The notes: generated by a model from the sequence alone, not told the origin. Shown: positions 12,501 through 22,168, numbered from the stretch's first letter. The stretch: 64,000 nt of DNA from Distichodus sexfasciatus (GCA_032718565.1 JAVGVS010000004.1:4159302-4223301); one strand, 5' to 3'. Numbers and translations: made by a program.

Positions 12501-15500
12501 CTCCGACTGAATGCTGCTCGGACAGGAAAAGCCAGTCAGTTCATGTATCCCCCCCGCAGATTGCACCGCATTTAGCACCACAGACTACCCGGTTCAAACA
12601 TGTTTTCACATCATACATTTTCCATAATCTGACTTCCACAGAAAAGTAGTGTCTCACTATGCTCCCTGATCTACATATCTCAAGTAATAAAAAATGCGCC
12701 CTAGTGGCCTAGCCAGGAACTACGTCTTCAGTAAAGAAACTGAAGGCTTCAGCAAGTGTCTTACCAGCGCAGGTAATAATACGTGGCTTCCACATTATAA
12801 AATTTGCTTCCGGCTAGCGTGCCAAGCTGATTAAAAGGCATTCCTGTCAAGAAAAGAGGGAAAGGAACCATGAAAATCCAAGTCTTAATTCTGAATTGTA
12901 ACTTCAAGTATTTATAAAATGTTTAGCTTACCAACGTGGGGTGAGACAGACAAGGCCTGGTGGTAAAACCGCTCAGCCAGCTGCTCGGCCTCCACACCTG
13001 CCAGCTCGTTCTGGTAGCGAGCTGCAAACGACAGTCACACAACATCCATTGTCTTAATCAGAACTACTCTAGCACAAAGCTTTTGTTTCTAAACAAACCG
13101 AATGCCCGGCTATTATTTTTCAGAAAAAAAGATGGCGGTATAAGAAAAATAAACATTTGTCCTTTCTATGTAGTCAACTGACTGGTCATAAATAATAATT
13201 TCAGCCTTACCAAGGTCACCCAGGTACACAAGACAGCGATGGCACGCCATCTGAGCCCATTCCATCTCCTTCGATGAAGCCGAGACAGGCTTTTTACGGC
13301 CTGCAAAAATAAAAAAATTAAACATACACGTTATTGTAGAATAGAACTGGGCTGCTGGCAAAGTAACGATTAGGGTAACTGAAGGGTTGTGGGTTCAAAT
13401 CTCAGGCTGGGCAATTAATCGAAACTGATATTTAGGACTAGGCATGCGCCGGTATGAGATTCTGACAGTATAATAACAATAAGCAAAAATATCACAGTTT
13501 TTGGGGGGTGGGAGTTGATGAGATTTGATCAATATCAATGGCACTGTTGATTCTGCCTATCAATCCAATTCCTTATCAACTCTCTTATCGATTCCTGAGT
13601 AGCTTTTTGAGTGCGAAAAAAAAGTAGTTCTACAAAGTTCTACAAAGTCTTCCACACTAAAAGCAACCATTTTTTCCTCCCAAAATGATGTCTGCACAAG
13701 ACTGTGAACATGAACACATTCATATTAATGTTCAGAACTTTTATTATTTGGAGACATTCTATGGCTTAGTACTATGAACAGAAATAAAGGTTAGTGTCAG
13801 GTGGAAACATTTCTTTATCCATTTGGAATCCATCTGGATATAGAATTAAATTATTTGATAAATAAATTTCCTATATTTTTTACTCTCTAACATTATAGAA
13901 AGGAAAAAAATGTATCTGATTAATGGAAAATAAAGAAATACTTTCATTTTGTCCATTTTGACTCATTTTGGCCTATAACTTATTTTTGACTCATTTTTCA
14001 AGTACATTTTTGCCAGGAGGGTGTTCCATATGAGAGTCGCGGCACAATAGCGGTGTGGACGTGCATCGGGAATAAATAAATATCAGGTAAATGGCTGTAC
14101 CGTGAGTAGACTGCTGGTTGTTTTTGTTATTTAACAGCTAAAAGTTTTGTCTGTAATGAATGTGGAGATTGAACTGAACTGGAACACTTTAGTGAATGAT
14201 AAAACTGGAATGCTTTCGTGCCTGCTAACACAGGCAGGTGTGTTTGCATGGCGAAAAATATCTTTTATCTGTCATGATTCCTCATGGTAGAAGGTAAAGT
14301 CGCAGAGAGTGTGACAATGTTCTGCTACGCAAAACTTAGGGAAAACCGGAAAACACTGTGCTGGGAAATGAGAAAATTGTCAAGAAGAATCGTTGACATT
14401 GGAGGGTTCAATTGGGTTTTCGATTCCCAGCCTTACACAGTATCATGGTATAGCTAATGCAGCTTTAAAATGTTATTTTAATTTTATTATTGTGTTATTA
14501 TAATATTACAATATTTTGAACATTAATAAATAGAAAATATAATAAGTAACTAATGTAATTTTTATGAAATTCTATAATAAGATTATTTCTTTGTTGATGT
14601 ACACCTAGTCCTAAGAGGAGTGAGAGAGAGTTCGAAATCGTAACTTAGGTCACATGATCAAAACAATAAGATTTAGCATTATCTCTCACCGATGAGTGGG
14701 TCGGTGACATGAGTCCAGTCGATGCAGTCCTGCAGCTCCAGCTGGTAGTGGGACTGGATGTAGAGCAGCAGGTGCTGGTAGAAACCCACCCCAGCAATCA
14801 AGTGAGTCCTGTAGGCACATTCCAAAGTGCTGCGGCTGTGGATGTGCTGGTGAAGAGGAAGGAGAGGGGAAAACTAAACATTAAGATCTTGAATTGATGG
14901 TACAATACAGCTACCAGCTCTCTACGATCAGTATGAGATTTTACATCAGAAGATAAAGCAGCAAGTTAATCCAAACTATCAAGCTCAGGTATTAGCTGTA
15001 ACTTTGCTTTTGGAAACAGTGAGGAATTCATGCATCAGACCAGGGTATCTGCACATTTTTGATATGCAAATTCAATGACTTTTAAGACCTTTAAGGAGAA
15101 AAATTAAGACCATCACGGTGGCAAAAAACCCCAATAGCCTAGAACTTAGTTGATTTCAACGAGGCACATATTTATTGGAGCAACAGCTCTAACATAAAAC
15201 TGCCTTCTAATTATAAAATATTATGGCTGTGTGCAAACAGGAACAGAAAGTAAAATACTCCAAAAGTACAAAGAATCGAAATATTTTTGTTTCCACCGAT
15301 TCACTGTTGATGTGTTAGAGGAGTCGCAGTTCAGTAGCCTTCTTTTCAACATCTGCATTTAAACCACCAACTGCTCCTTCTTCAAGCTGCCTTTGCTTGA
15401 GATAAGCTCCTATTCAATGTATGGAGCAAGTCCAAATCGCTCAAGATAAGCGGTTTTGTCCCTACCACAAGTAAATGTTTTGACACACTGCGAGTCAGGA

Positions 15501-18500
15501 AATATCGCCCTTAAGACGGTGTGAATGTCATCATCAGACGTATCAAACTGACCATAGATATAATTACTGAAATAGTAAGAACATTGTTTAATTGTCGAGT
15601 TGCAGAGTTGTTATTATGCATTCTATGGCTTACCTTTCTATTGCAGAAACACTTTTTACCCATTGGTGTCCATCAGAATATTGAATAAAATAAATGTTCT
15701 ATATTTCTTCTTACTTATTGATTACACTATAACATTATACAATGTTTTTTTAAAAATCTGATCAATTGAAAATGAAGAAATACTGAAGTTCTGTGTCATT
15801 TTTTAACCAATTTGGTCTATAAAATGAGCTGTTTCTGGACTTTCTGGAAGAAAACTTCATTTCCCACAATCCCCCACAGAGCAGTGTCACATTAGAAGAA
15901 GTTGGGCGCTTGTACTCAATAACCCATGGGAAATCTAGGGGAAAATCTCAGTAAACTGCTGTATTGTGAGTAGAACACTATTAGTTATAATATTTACTTA
16001 ATAAAATATTAGGTATAATAAAATATGCGTCGTATCTGTAATAAAGGGGACGTTTAAACTGAACTGGAGCGTTTTAGCAAGTAATGGAGCTCATGCGTGC
16101 ACTCACAAACACAGTGCGTGTTTACATCCCGAAAAAAGGCATTTATGCGTTTTTATGCATTTACTTCTGGTATTGTGCACGGAATATATCACAAATACTT
16201 TCACATACAGAGGGATCAGGTCTTTGTCTTGACTGCACCACTGAAAACGTGCGTCATTAATAAGCGTCCATCTAAAACACAAGAGGCGCATGCTCTAGCG
16301 AGTGAAAAGAAATAAACGAAGCTTCAATTCTAAAAAAATTGCCATTTTTTTGTCATCGAGTTATTCGAATAATCGTTTCAGCTCCATGCCCTATTATTAT
16401 TATTGGATACGCCAGGCTAGTGCTGGGCGATAAAACGATCTCGATATTTTATCAAGAAAAATGTGATGACAATAATGATGATAAACTAACCTATAAAATT
16501 TGATCATACTTGTTTGTCCACTATGCAACAGCGCGTTGAGATAGACAGTATCTTTGGCCAATCACATAGTTTGGCATAACGCCAACACAACAGCCAATCG
16601 CGCCCAATGATGCAAATTTGCCCATAACACAAGAAAAAGCCGCGTGGTAAACATTAGTGGTCGCGTGCAGAGATATACTTAACGTGCAGAGCGCTTGTAC
16701 GCGCGCATCATGGCTGGCACGTGTTCGCAGCGTTCTCTTGACGCATCCGCTGAGCATGTCGTCAGAAATCTATGAGAGCTGCAGTACCAGCAAAAATTGG
16801 GGCAGCTGTACGGTAAAGTTTTGCCACGTGACGTCAGCATCGTTGGTCTTTTTTTTGCACCTTTGTAACATCCGAATGCAAATAATTTTTTATCTTCCTC
16901 ATTTCACAGCGAAATGTTTTCTCTCACTGCCGCTTTCTACTTCTTCCTCTTCTTCTGTCACTTAACGGCAGACTGGACGCTTTTATGGTGTACACTGCCA
17001 CCTGTTGGAGTCCTCAAGATTAACAAAAAGTATGCGTTAGCATACGTAGCGTTAAGTATGTCGCTTAGAAAAGATAAAAAAGGCGATGAAAATGCAGCCC
17101 TTTATAGTTACGGCGAACGCTTTGACAACAAATGCCTCCTGGGAAAAAAACTAATAAAATACGAAGGTGAAAGTATCAGGTGACGCTTTTCGCAACTTAG
17201 CAACAACAAGCACCGAGAAAGCGCTCTGGAAGTGAGGTGCTGACAGCTCTCTTTAGCTGTTCTTTGGCAGCTGCAATTTTTTGAAATTCAAAGTAGAAAT
17301 TTGATGAAAATTATTTGTTTAATATTGTTTGATTATTTTAACTTGTTCATTCAGTCTGTATAAGAATCCAAAAAAAAACCCAAAACATAAAAAAAACACA
17401 ATATGACAATATATTGTGATAATTATCGAAATTAATCAATATGACAAAAATATCGTGATAATGTTTTTGTTCATAGAACAAGAAGCCCGTGCCATTCACC
17501 CCTTTGCAGATAACGTCTTGGGACATTAAAAGCCTTTGAGACTGATGTGGCACTAAATGCTGGAGAATTATTTTCTCCTTACTATGAAGTTTGGCATCTT
17601 AAACAAGCGTCGGGAAATAGCTTGCAGCATGTAGGCTACTCCGCAGCCGTCAATGTTTAAGCGAACTGTCGAAATCGTAATGTTTATTTTTATTTTTAGG
17701 AAGAATAATTAAATCGTAATTAAACCAAAGAAAATGACAGCCTTTCGAGAACTTTGTCTGCCGAAGCTTGTTTAGCGCTGACGTGCGCTGGTAATAAATA
17801 AATAAGTAAAAAATAATTCACCCCTTTCAAAATTCCAAACTTTTCAATAGTTTTCAAGGACTTTAAAAACATTTTAAAAAATTAAGACTTTTTAATGCTT
17901 TTCAAGGATCCGCAGGGACCCTGCAGACACTTTTTGTCCAGAAAAATACAGCAAGATCTTGCTGTTTCATTGTTAGAAATGTGGCCTAAATTTAAGTTAA
18001 AATATGGAAGGGAAGGACTTAATTTAATACAAACCCACCTCGTAAAGTCCACAAAAATTTTGAAAAAAATTGTAAAGGCTTAAGGGATTACTGCCTTTGG
18101 CTTAATTACACAGCTTTTTTTGCAACTTTCTAAACTTTGCGATTCCCTCCCTAACAAAAAGTTTGTGCTTCAATTAACTCTTAAACCTACTTAAAGGAAT
18201 GTAATCACAACGAAAATCTAAACAAAATCGATAAAGCTCATTACTAAATATCAACTGATGCTGGAATTTCACAAAGCTTTCGGCTTGTGTTTTCTTTTGA
18301 TGAACGTTTCTTGCAGGACATACACTACCAGTCATATTTGGAAACACCTTCTCATTCAGTGCGGGTTGGTGCACAATACAGTGAACGGCCCTATTTGACT
18401 ACTGCCATACCTTCTTGTTGGTTTTGATGACCTGGATGACTTCATAGTACACCTTCCTCCACAACAACTCCTCCGCTTTGCGGCCGTAGTCGACCGGGTG

Positions 18501-20994
18501 CAGGAACATCAGTTTCACGCAGAGTTCACGCAGCCTAAGTGGAAGCAAGTTGCAGACATGAACAAAAATACTGCTGCTTAAAGGTGCAAGAAAGCTGAGA
18601 AAATATGTTTACTTGGCATATTTCCTGTTACGATTTTAAATTGGGTGTGGAGTGTGGCGAGTAAGAGGGGCGGTCAGGGTTAGAGAAATGAAGGTGGGCT
18701 AAAAAGGGAAACGTGACACATACTAAGTATACAAAACTAGGAGCGTCATCACAACAGAACTTTACATTGATTCAGTAGACGATAATATACAATACAATTT
18801 TGATTTAATTCAATTCAGGGGTCATTTTTTATTCAAATGAAATAATAAATGTGACCCTCCACAGCAAAACCAGTCACTTGTCGCAAATTTTCAAAATTGA
18901 GTTTTTATGTTTTCATGAAAGTGCATAAATCAACCAAAACGATACCTATATCGAATGAATCAGACGACATATGACTGAGATATCAACATTCAAAGGAGTC
19001 GGGTTTCTCCTGTCACGCCAAGTGAGAAACGGAGAAATCTGCCTTTGAAGTCGACTATCGCCGTAGCACTCACAGACGCTTGGTGTGGTCACGGCTATGT
19101 TTGCATTTATTCACAGCCACACGGATAGCCTACCTGCGTTAGGTTAACTGAACTCGGGAGACGAAGATGGATTCCGGAGAAATATCTTCACGCTAGTCAA
19201 CGAGTGGATTTACTGTAAATATTGAAGTAGAGCGAAACCGAAAACCGAAACTTTTAACATTCTGCTGAAATTGAATTCCTCACCTCAAGAAAGTCACGTT
19301 TATAGGATGGAAAGGGTAAATTTCTTCACAGCAGTACAGTATAGACCTTCCACTGTTTCAAAACACCAAAAACAAAAAAATCCCAAATTTTACCCCACGC
19401 AACATAAACGGTCATTTTTGTCGGAAACCTCCACTGCGACAAGCGACTGGTTTTGCCGTGGAGGGTCACAAATGTAGACCTCCTGTTCAATGTAAAGTGA
19501 TGTGACAACATGTATGATGTCTGATTGATGCTTTCTTTTTTGGATCAAGGCTCATTCACATTTTCACTGCAGTGATAACAGCAGCTACATTTGCTTACAA
19601 TTTCAAAGAAGCATTGTTCATTTTCACAAAAAATGCTGACACATATCCATAAACACAAATTACTTTCATCAACTTTCCCATGTAGCCCAAGTAAAAGCTG
19701 ATTTTAGAAACTAAATGTTGGTCAGTTTTATTTTTAAAAGCAATCAAAAAACAATGCAAAGAGCTCACTTGTTTCGAAGGCTGATGTTCTCTGGTTTGAA
19801 CACCTCCCTATATGACGACTTTCCACCAATGATCACATCCAGCTTGTGGACCGATTCCACTACAGCCCTGCAAAGATATGCAAAGTCCATTAAATCTCTT
19901 ATTTAACGCTTAGTTGTTGATAAAGAAAAAAATGGATTATTATCTGTATCAACGTCAAAATCAAAATTTTAATATCAAGATTGGGCCAAAAAAACTAAAC
20001 ACATCATGACAATATTAAAGTGAATTAAAGTGACTGTCACTGTCAATACACCACAGCACACCACATCGAAATATGACCTCAGCATTTGACCTATTCATGA
20101 AGGAGCAACCCTAACCCCAGAAGCTAACGGGCAGCGCCTGGAGAAAAGAGTCTGAGGATGGTACCCTATTCATTGGTACCTCTGTGGTACATTTACCGGT
20201 TCAGGATTTGAACTGGCTCCCAAATTGTTAGACTATCAGTGTTGGGTCTGCATTTTGCAAATCTCTGGCATTTTTACTACCTATGTGTATGACTGATGGC
20301 AAAATGTGCCAAGTATTGAGGCATCCACAAAGATTACCATCTCCCCTGATATGGGAATCCAGCACACAACCTAGACACTATTTTATTCTAGACAAAATAA
20401 AATAGTTTTGGGTTCTAAAATCTATTCATGCCTTGGCAAGTGATTATCTACGGAATCTATAGAAACATCTGCAAAAATCTGACTCGCTAACGAAGCGACA
20501 AGCTGTCAACGCAAAGCACTTTTAGGCATTTACAAACACTTTATACATGTGATGTAAAAGTGTACATTGTCGGAGGAGGAGGCGGCGGCGGTTCCCATAA
20601 ACAAGCAAATATCTTTGCCAAATAAGGCCAAACCTTGGATTATTAGGCGTTCTGCTAGAAACTGAACTTCAGACGTCAAATCTAACCAGTGATATTGAGT
20701 CAGAAGAGACCATTTAACATTAGCTGACTGGCATCTCCTTTCTGGACTAACGCGGACTTTATGACGTTAACGTGATTTTACACATTATACTGAGGGGTTA
20801 AACACATCTTTTGGACGCGTCTCCAGTTTTGTAAGCCAACTTTAACTGAGAAACGTAAAGCTGTAATACTAAGGAAAGCTAAGCTAAGCTATTCTCTTTC
20901 CAATGTTTCCTCCCCCCGGTGTTACTCACCTGTACAGACGCTTAATGTGAAGGACTTTTGCCTCAGGCTCACTGTCCTGCCCGGGTCCACTCAT
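500..20994 (-). CDS. smg5: SMG5, nonsense-mediated mRNA decay factor (partial, 14 coding exons)
   Basis: SMG5 (EST1B) pairs with SMG7, binds phosphorylated UPF1 and promotes decay of premature-stop mRNAs. The joined exons are 20930-20994, 19769-19867, 18411-18534, 14690-14846, 13211-13300, 12932-13021, 12765-12843, 12388-12513, 10329-10397, 9575-9786, 8072-8209, 4416-5291, 2448-2617 and 500-575. They give 790 codons with compatible phases and GT-AG borders. Residues 1 to about 300 are the 14-3-3-like/TPR helical region, with the family strings KLMFLHPVDYGRKAEELLWRKV, split across text here as KLMFLHPVDYGRK and AEELLWRKV. Residues 417-709 form a long acidic, serine-rich linker containing DDSDLSEGFESD and KRCFRLAPTFSN. 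VKVFLDWLRTN follows. The PIN domain is off the left edge. The start ATG has A at -3. Human SMG5 is about 1016 residues; the fish linker looks longer. Confidence 0.96.
576..850. other. SMG5 intron 13, unique part
   Basis: AT-rich intron with a poly-T run (633-647) and CA-rich stretches (706-783). Nothing else is recognisable before the dispersed repeat that begins near 851. Confidence 0.5.
851..2306. repeat. Dispersed repeat family A, copy 1
   Basis: Begins TATAACTGCAAGCAGTGATT and ends with TTTTTTCTCCACAACACG. A second, shorter copy with the same ends lies at 21419-22168. Inside, modules such as AGCTTATTATAGCGCCA, CCTGCCAAATTTCAAAGCTG and GAGCCGAATTTCTATGACAC occur two or three times. This copy therefore seems to hold a partial internal duplication. 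I found no open frame and cannot assign a class. Confidence 0.65.
2448..2617 (-). CDS. smg5: SMG5 coding exon 13
   Basis: Encodes a serine/glutamate-rich segment, then LIQVVKVFLDWLRTNTDII and LMCAQ, typical of SMG5 just before the C-terminal half. The acceptor is TTCTTTCAG and the donor CAG|GTACAG. Confidence 0.93.
2690..2697 (+). repeat. 8-bp target-site duplication (left) of hAT element
   Basis: ACCAAGAT here and at 4402-4409 flanks the element exactly. Eight bases is the length hAT transposases duplicate. Confidence 0.85.
3140..3797 (+). mobile_element. Nested hAT element with BED-finger remnant
   Basis: The ends are TAGGGGTGGA and, inward from the right, TAGGGGTGGGA. Perfect 8-bp duplications ATTTTTTG lie at 3132-3139 and 3798-3805. 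At 658 bp it is too short to be autonomous. It holds the GCGATTAATTAATT text common in fish hAT copies and an 85-codon open frame at 3300-3557. Confidence 0.88.
3300..3557 (+). pseudogene. hAT transposase N-terminal fragment (BED zinc finger, truncated)
   Basis: The 85-residue frame opens MEESEESALLG, then FHFKRLPDGSLDKSVVLCKL. The CxxC of a BED-type zinc finger (LCKLC) is present, but the second, histidine-bearing half of the finger and all of the catalytic domain are missing. It ends inside the 658-bp nested element, so it is a deletion remnant, not a host gene. Confidence 0.65.
4416..5291 (-). CDS. smg5: SMG5 coding exon 12 (acidic linker)
   Basis: The 876-base exon encodes residues about 417-709. 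In order it carries a Glu/Asp-rich stretch; a basic block KRKYSRLSMLRRRR that could act as a nuclear localisation signal; DDSDLSEGFESD; several Glu runs; GGTAFDMETDSDMNSQESRS; LQAMSSQLFQAKRCFRLAPT; and a Pro-rich tail. The conserved blocks match SMG5 and the spacers are fish-specific. The donor G|GTATTAAT sits only 14 bases from the hAT insertion. Confidence 0.93.
5292..5699. other. SMG5 intron 11, 5' of Tc1 relic
   Basis: AT-rich intron with a short G-run at 5529-5537. No other feature seen. Confidence 0.5.
5700..6236 (-). mobile_element. Decayed Tc1/mariner transposon relic
   Basis: The plus strand reads as the complement of a fish Tc1-like transposase: TGTCTTGGTATGCTGAAACA, CACTGGAAGTAAGGAGCC, AAGCGTGATTTGTCACTCCA, and it ends CCAATACTTTTGTC, the usual Tc1 terminus. 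Frames are broken, and only one end is clear. Confidence 0.7.
6498..8031. mobile_element. hAT-type element (family C) in SMG5 intron 11
   Basis: Terminal inverted repeats CAGGGTTCTTGCAGG (left) and, inward from the right, CAGGGTTCCTGCGGGG, each followed by text on TTTAAGACC and TTAAATTTAA. It is about 1534 bp, with no intact transposase frame. The expected 8-bp target duplication is not clear. The right end is 40 bases from the SMG5 exon at 8072. Confidence 0.75.
8072..8209 (-). CDS. smg5: SMG5 coding exon 11
   Basis: Encodes SKQYSASIAFTLALFSHLVN and then HVIIRLQTELEEGES, nearly identical to vertebrate SMG5 (residues 371-417). The acceptor is TTTTGCCTTCAG and the donor G|GTATGG. Confidence 0.95.
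8210..9574. other. SMG5 intron 10
   Basis: A 1365-bp intron. The 8320-9480 part looks like degraded repeat (for example a CpG-depleted block near 9001-9140), but I recognise no family, inverted ends or coding frame. Confidence 0.4.
9575..9786 (-). CDS. smg5: SMG5 coding exon 10
   Basis: Encodes VMDSELTSLCQSVLEDFNLV, a Glu-rich loop, then DSLVFKMVVICLMVVHSL (residues 300-371). This is part of the helical domain. The acceptor is TTTTTCCTGAAG and the donor G|GTGAGTT. Confidence 0.95.
9787..10328. other. SMG5 intron 9
   Basis: AT-rich, with several A/T homopolymers (10142-10170). No recognisable element. Confidence 0.5.
10329..10397 (-). CDS. smg5: SMG5 coding exon 9
   Basis: A 69-base exon encoding SKDIKRLLVSFMYLQSLLQ plus PKI (residues 277-300). 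The acceptor is TTTCCCTCATCAG and the donor AG|GTAAAG. It is too short for an open-frame search. Confidence 0.93.
10814..12232. mobile_element. hAT-type element (family D) with internal tandem repeats, SMG5 intron 8
   Basis: Ends TAGAGATCGACCGATAT and, inward from the right, TAGTGATCGACCGATAT, with perfect 8-bp duplications ATTTTTAC at 10806-10813 and 12233-12240. At 1419 bp it has no transposase frame. It holds about three copies of a unit of roughly 165 bp between 11136 and 11580, marked by CTCATCATTAGTCTCGTGAA and AATAAAGACGTAACTT. Confidence 0.88.
11136..11580. repeat. Tandem repeat inside hAT family D
   Basis: The strings GTAAATAAAAGCGCTGAATT and CATCATTAGTCTCGTGAAGT recur at a spacing of about 165-170 bp, with a third, shortened unit. 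The copies differ at many sites. Confidence 0.65.
12388..12513 (-). CDS. smg5: SMG5 coding exon 8
   Basis: Encodes IQSETPFEGAYGNLKRLFDK and AAKMYHQVKKQEMRKLS (residues 235-277), a TPR-like helical segment typical of SMG5. The acceptor is GTCCGAGCAG and the donor AG|GTCAGC. Confidence 0.95.
12765..12843 (-). CDS. smg5: SMG5 coding exon 7
   Basis: Encodes MPFNQLGTLAGSKFYNVEAT and YYYLRC (residues 209-235), the SMG5/SMG7 TPR motif with the family string NQLGTLAG. The acceptor is TCTTTTCTTGACAG and the donor TG|GTAAGA. Confidence 0.94.
12932..13021 (-). CDS. smg5: SMG5 coding exon 6
   Basis: Encodes RYQNELAGVEAEQLAERFYH and QALSVSPHV (residues 179-209). The acceptor is GTCGTTTGCAG and the donor G|GTAAGC. 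Confidence 0.94.
13211..13300 (-). CDS. smg5: SMG5 coding exon 5
   Basis: Encodes RKKPVSASSKEMEWAQMACH and RCLVYLGDL (residues 149-179), a conserved SMG5 14-3-3-like/TPR segment. The acceptor is TTATTTTTGCAG and the donor G|GTAAGG. Confidence 0.95.
13301..13502. other. SMG5 intron 4, start
   Basis: Contains the outer edge of a possible older element: TAGGACTAGGCATG near 13433, with CACCTAGTCCTA near 14605. The pair resembles hAT termini and would enclose the hAT copy at 13503-14434, but I found no matching target duplication. Confidence 0.4.
13503..14434. mobile_element. hAT-type copy (family B') in SMG5 intron 4
   Basis: Aligns by eye along its length with the element at 30218-31181: GGGTGGGAGTTGATGAGATT, CTTATCAACTCTCTTATCGA and GGGAAATGAGAAAATTGT. 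The right end, GATTCCCAGCCTTA, is worn. No clear duplication. Confidence 0.65.
14690..14846 (-). CDS. smg5: SMG5 coding exon 4
   Basis: Encodes HIHSRSTLECAYRTHLIAGV, GFYQHLLLYIQSHYQLELQ and CIDWTHVTDPLI (residues 97-149), almost unchanged from mammalian SMG5. This is the phosphopeptide-binding 14-3-3-like fold. The acceptor is TCCTCTTCACCAG and the donor G|GTGAGA. Confidence 0.96.
15410..15550 (-). pseudogene. hAT-type transposase fragment
   Basis: A 46-codon open stretch reads FDTSDDDIHTVLRAIFPDS, then KTFTCGRDKTAYLERFGLAP and a stop. The pattern resembles coding sequence carried by hAT elements. At its upstream end, at 15550, the frame breaks exactly where family B hAT sequence begins. Confidence 0.45.
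15551..16388 (+). mobile_element. Truncated family B hAT copy in SMG5 intron 3
   Basis: Matches the right-hand part of the element at 2698-4401: TTGATTACACTATAACATT, GAAAATGAAGAAATACTGA, CATTTCCCACAATCCCC, CGCATGCTCTAGCGAGTGAA, and the right end GTTTCAGCTC. The left TAGAGCTG terminus is absent. Confidence 0.7.
16421..17470. mobile_element. GCTGGGCGATAAAACG-type transposon relic
   Basis: Opens with GTGCTGGGCGATAAAACGAT, a common fish transposon end. It closes with degenerate TATCGTGATAA text near 17452, without a clean right terminus. The interior (16520-16930) is CpG-rich and has two CCAAT boxes on the plus strand (16557-16562 region and 16592), as in the promoter part of an autonomous element. 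No transposase frame survives. Confidence 0.5.
18411..18534 (-). CDS. smg5: SMG5 coding exon 3
   Basis: Encodes LRELCVKLMFLHPVDYGRKA and EELLWRKVYYEVIQVIKTNK (residues 55-96), the most conserved SMG5 block. The acceptor is TTGCTTCCACTTAG and the donor AAG|GTATGG. Confidence 0.96.
18850..19470. mobile_element. TGTGACCCTCC-ended element in SMG5 intron 2
   Basis: Inverted ends of more than 30 bases: TGTGACCCTCCACAGCAAAA on the left and TGTGACCCTCCACGGCAAAA read inward from the right, continuing CCAGTC and CTTGTCGCA. The element is 621 bp without a transposase. I recognise the terminus as a widespread fish DNA element, but its superfamily is uncertain and no duplication is evident. Confidence 0.7.
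19769..19867 (-). CDS. smg5: SMG5 coding exon 2
   Basis: Encodes AVVESVHKLDVIIGGKSSYR and EVFKPENISLRN (residues 22-55), with the family string FKPENISLRNKLRELC spanning the junction to exon 3. The acceptor is TATCTTTGCAG and the donor AA|GTGAGC. Confidence 0.96.
20030..20245 (-). repeat. tRNA-derived SINE fragment in SMG5 intron 1
   Basis: Shares ACACCACAGCACACCACA, GTACCTCTGTGGTACATTT and a box-B-like GAACTGG region with the SINE pair at 46075-46575, in the orientation of the left member. Its tRNA head is degraded. Confidence 0.5.
20246..20929. other. SMG5 intron 1, promoter-proximal part
   Basis: Mixed intronic sequence with a GGAGGAGGAGGCGGCGG stretch at 20571-20590. No element or exon seen. 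Confidence 0.5.
20930..20994 (-). CDS. smg5: SMG5 coding exon 1 with start codon
   Basis: The ATG is at 20992-20994. It encodes MSGPGQDSEPEAKVLHIKRL Y, corresponding to the N-terminus of vertebrate SMG5. The A at -3 suits initiation. The donor AG|GTGAGT is strong. Confidence 0.95.
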
Positions 20995-21420
20995 GCTAGC
21001 GGGGGAGACAAAGTTCCAGACGTTTCTTTTCGTTTCTTTTTTGCCGTTTCACGCTAGCCTAGCTAGCCTCGGCTACGTCGAGCAGCCTCTGACTGGCTAG
21101 CTAGTCAGAGCTTGGCTAGGGGGCTAACGAGCTAACGGTAGCTCCCTAGCCCAGCTTTAACACCACCACTGCTGCCGCTTTTGCCACAGTTAACGGTTAT
21201 TGTTCCCGCGCGGCGTGAGAACCGAGACGAGACGCGACACGCCGCTACCGTGGGGGGCGCGCGCGCCGCTCGCGCTTCTTCTTCTACTTATCGTCTCTGC
21301 TGCGCTCAGCGTTCAAAGCGGTCTTCCACTTTGACCTGGGATCAGCCAATGAGCAAACGACAAAGCGGTGACGACGTGAAGGCATCTGACGTCATCCATG
21401 GACGCGAGCAAACCTCAAAT
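20995..21420 (-). promoter_or_regulatory. smg5: SMG5 5' UTR and CpG-rich promoter
   Basis: CpG-dense sequence with GCGCGCGCGCC at 21259-21269, and a 5' UTR rich in GCTAG repeats. There is no obvious TATA box, as is typical of housekeeping genes. A 24-base imperfect palindrome sits at 21087-21110. A dispersed repeat begins at 21419 and probably marks the upstream limit. Confidence 0.55.
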
Positions 21421-22168
21421 ATAACTGCAAGCAGTGATTACGGGGGCCATGCAGTTTGCAGCTTTATCAGTTTTTGACGAATCGAAGTGGACAGACGTTG
21501 AAAAATGACACGTTTCATCCTTTTATCTAGGGTGCTACGGTTCAAAACTTATTAGGCAAAACGCAAAATAGCTTATTATAGCGCCACCAACTGGCCAATT
21601 TTTTTTTTTGCCTGAGTAGTGGGAGGAGCACCAGATCTACCTGCCAAATTTCAAAGCTGCAGCCCACCCAGAGCCAGATTTCTATGACACTCGGTGTGTG
21701 GTGTTGCAGTCCTATGCCAAGCCCACCACATTTATTTGCATATTACAGAAATATGAAGACCTAAATTAAAAATGTGCTCGATAATAATTAAAGAAGAATG
21801 TCTTGGGATTGAAATGATACCAGTTGCATGCAGATTGGATAAAAAATCCAGGGTCTAGTTTGCAAGAGATGGTTTTGCATATTATGCAAATTAGTGAAAA
21901 ATCAAATATGGCAGAAATAGATGCGAGAGTCTAAAAGATTCGTCTTGACCCAAGGAATAAGATGATATAAGATTTTTGAGAATCGGAGCTACAGTTTAAA
22001 AGTTATTAGGCAAAATGCAATTTTTTTTTTGGAAAACCGCAAAATAGCTTATTTTGGTGCATTTTTTTTGGTTGAGTAGTGGGTGGGGTACTGGACCTAC
22101 CTGCCAAATTTCAAAGCTGTAGGTCTTACAGTTTTTTCTCCACAACGCGTTTTAAGGCAGAAAAAAAG
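21419..22168. repeat. Dispersed repeat family A, copy 2
   Basis: Starts TATAACTGCAAGCAGTGATT and ends TTTTTTCTCCACAACGCG, as in copy 1 at 851-2306, but at 750 bp it is half the length. It lies directly upstream of the SMG5 promoter. Confidence 0.7.

Larger units (their letters stand above)
15041..17925. mobile_element. Second family C hAT element, disrupted by later insertions
   Basis: Left end CAGGGTATCTGCACATTTT and right end (inward) CAGGGTCCCTGCGGATCC face each other in SMG5 intron 3. Between them lie a transposase remnant (15410-15550), a family B hAT copy from about 15551, and a GCTGGGCGATAAAACG element from 16421. The whole is a stack of at least three insertion events. Confidence 0.6.
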
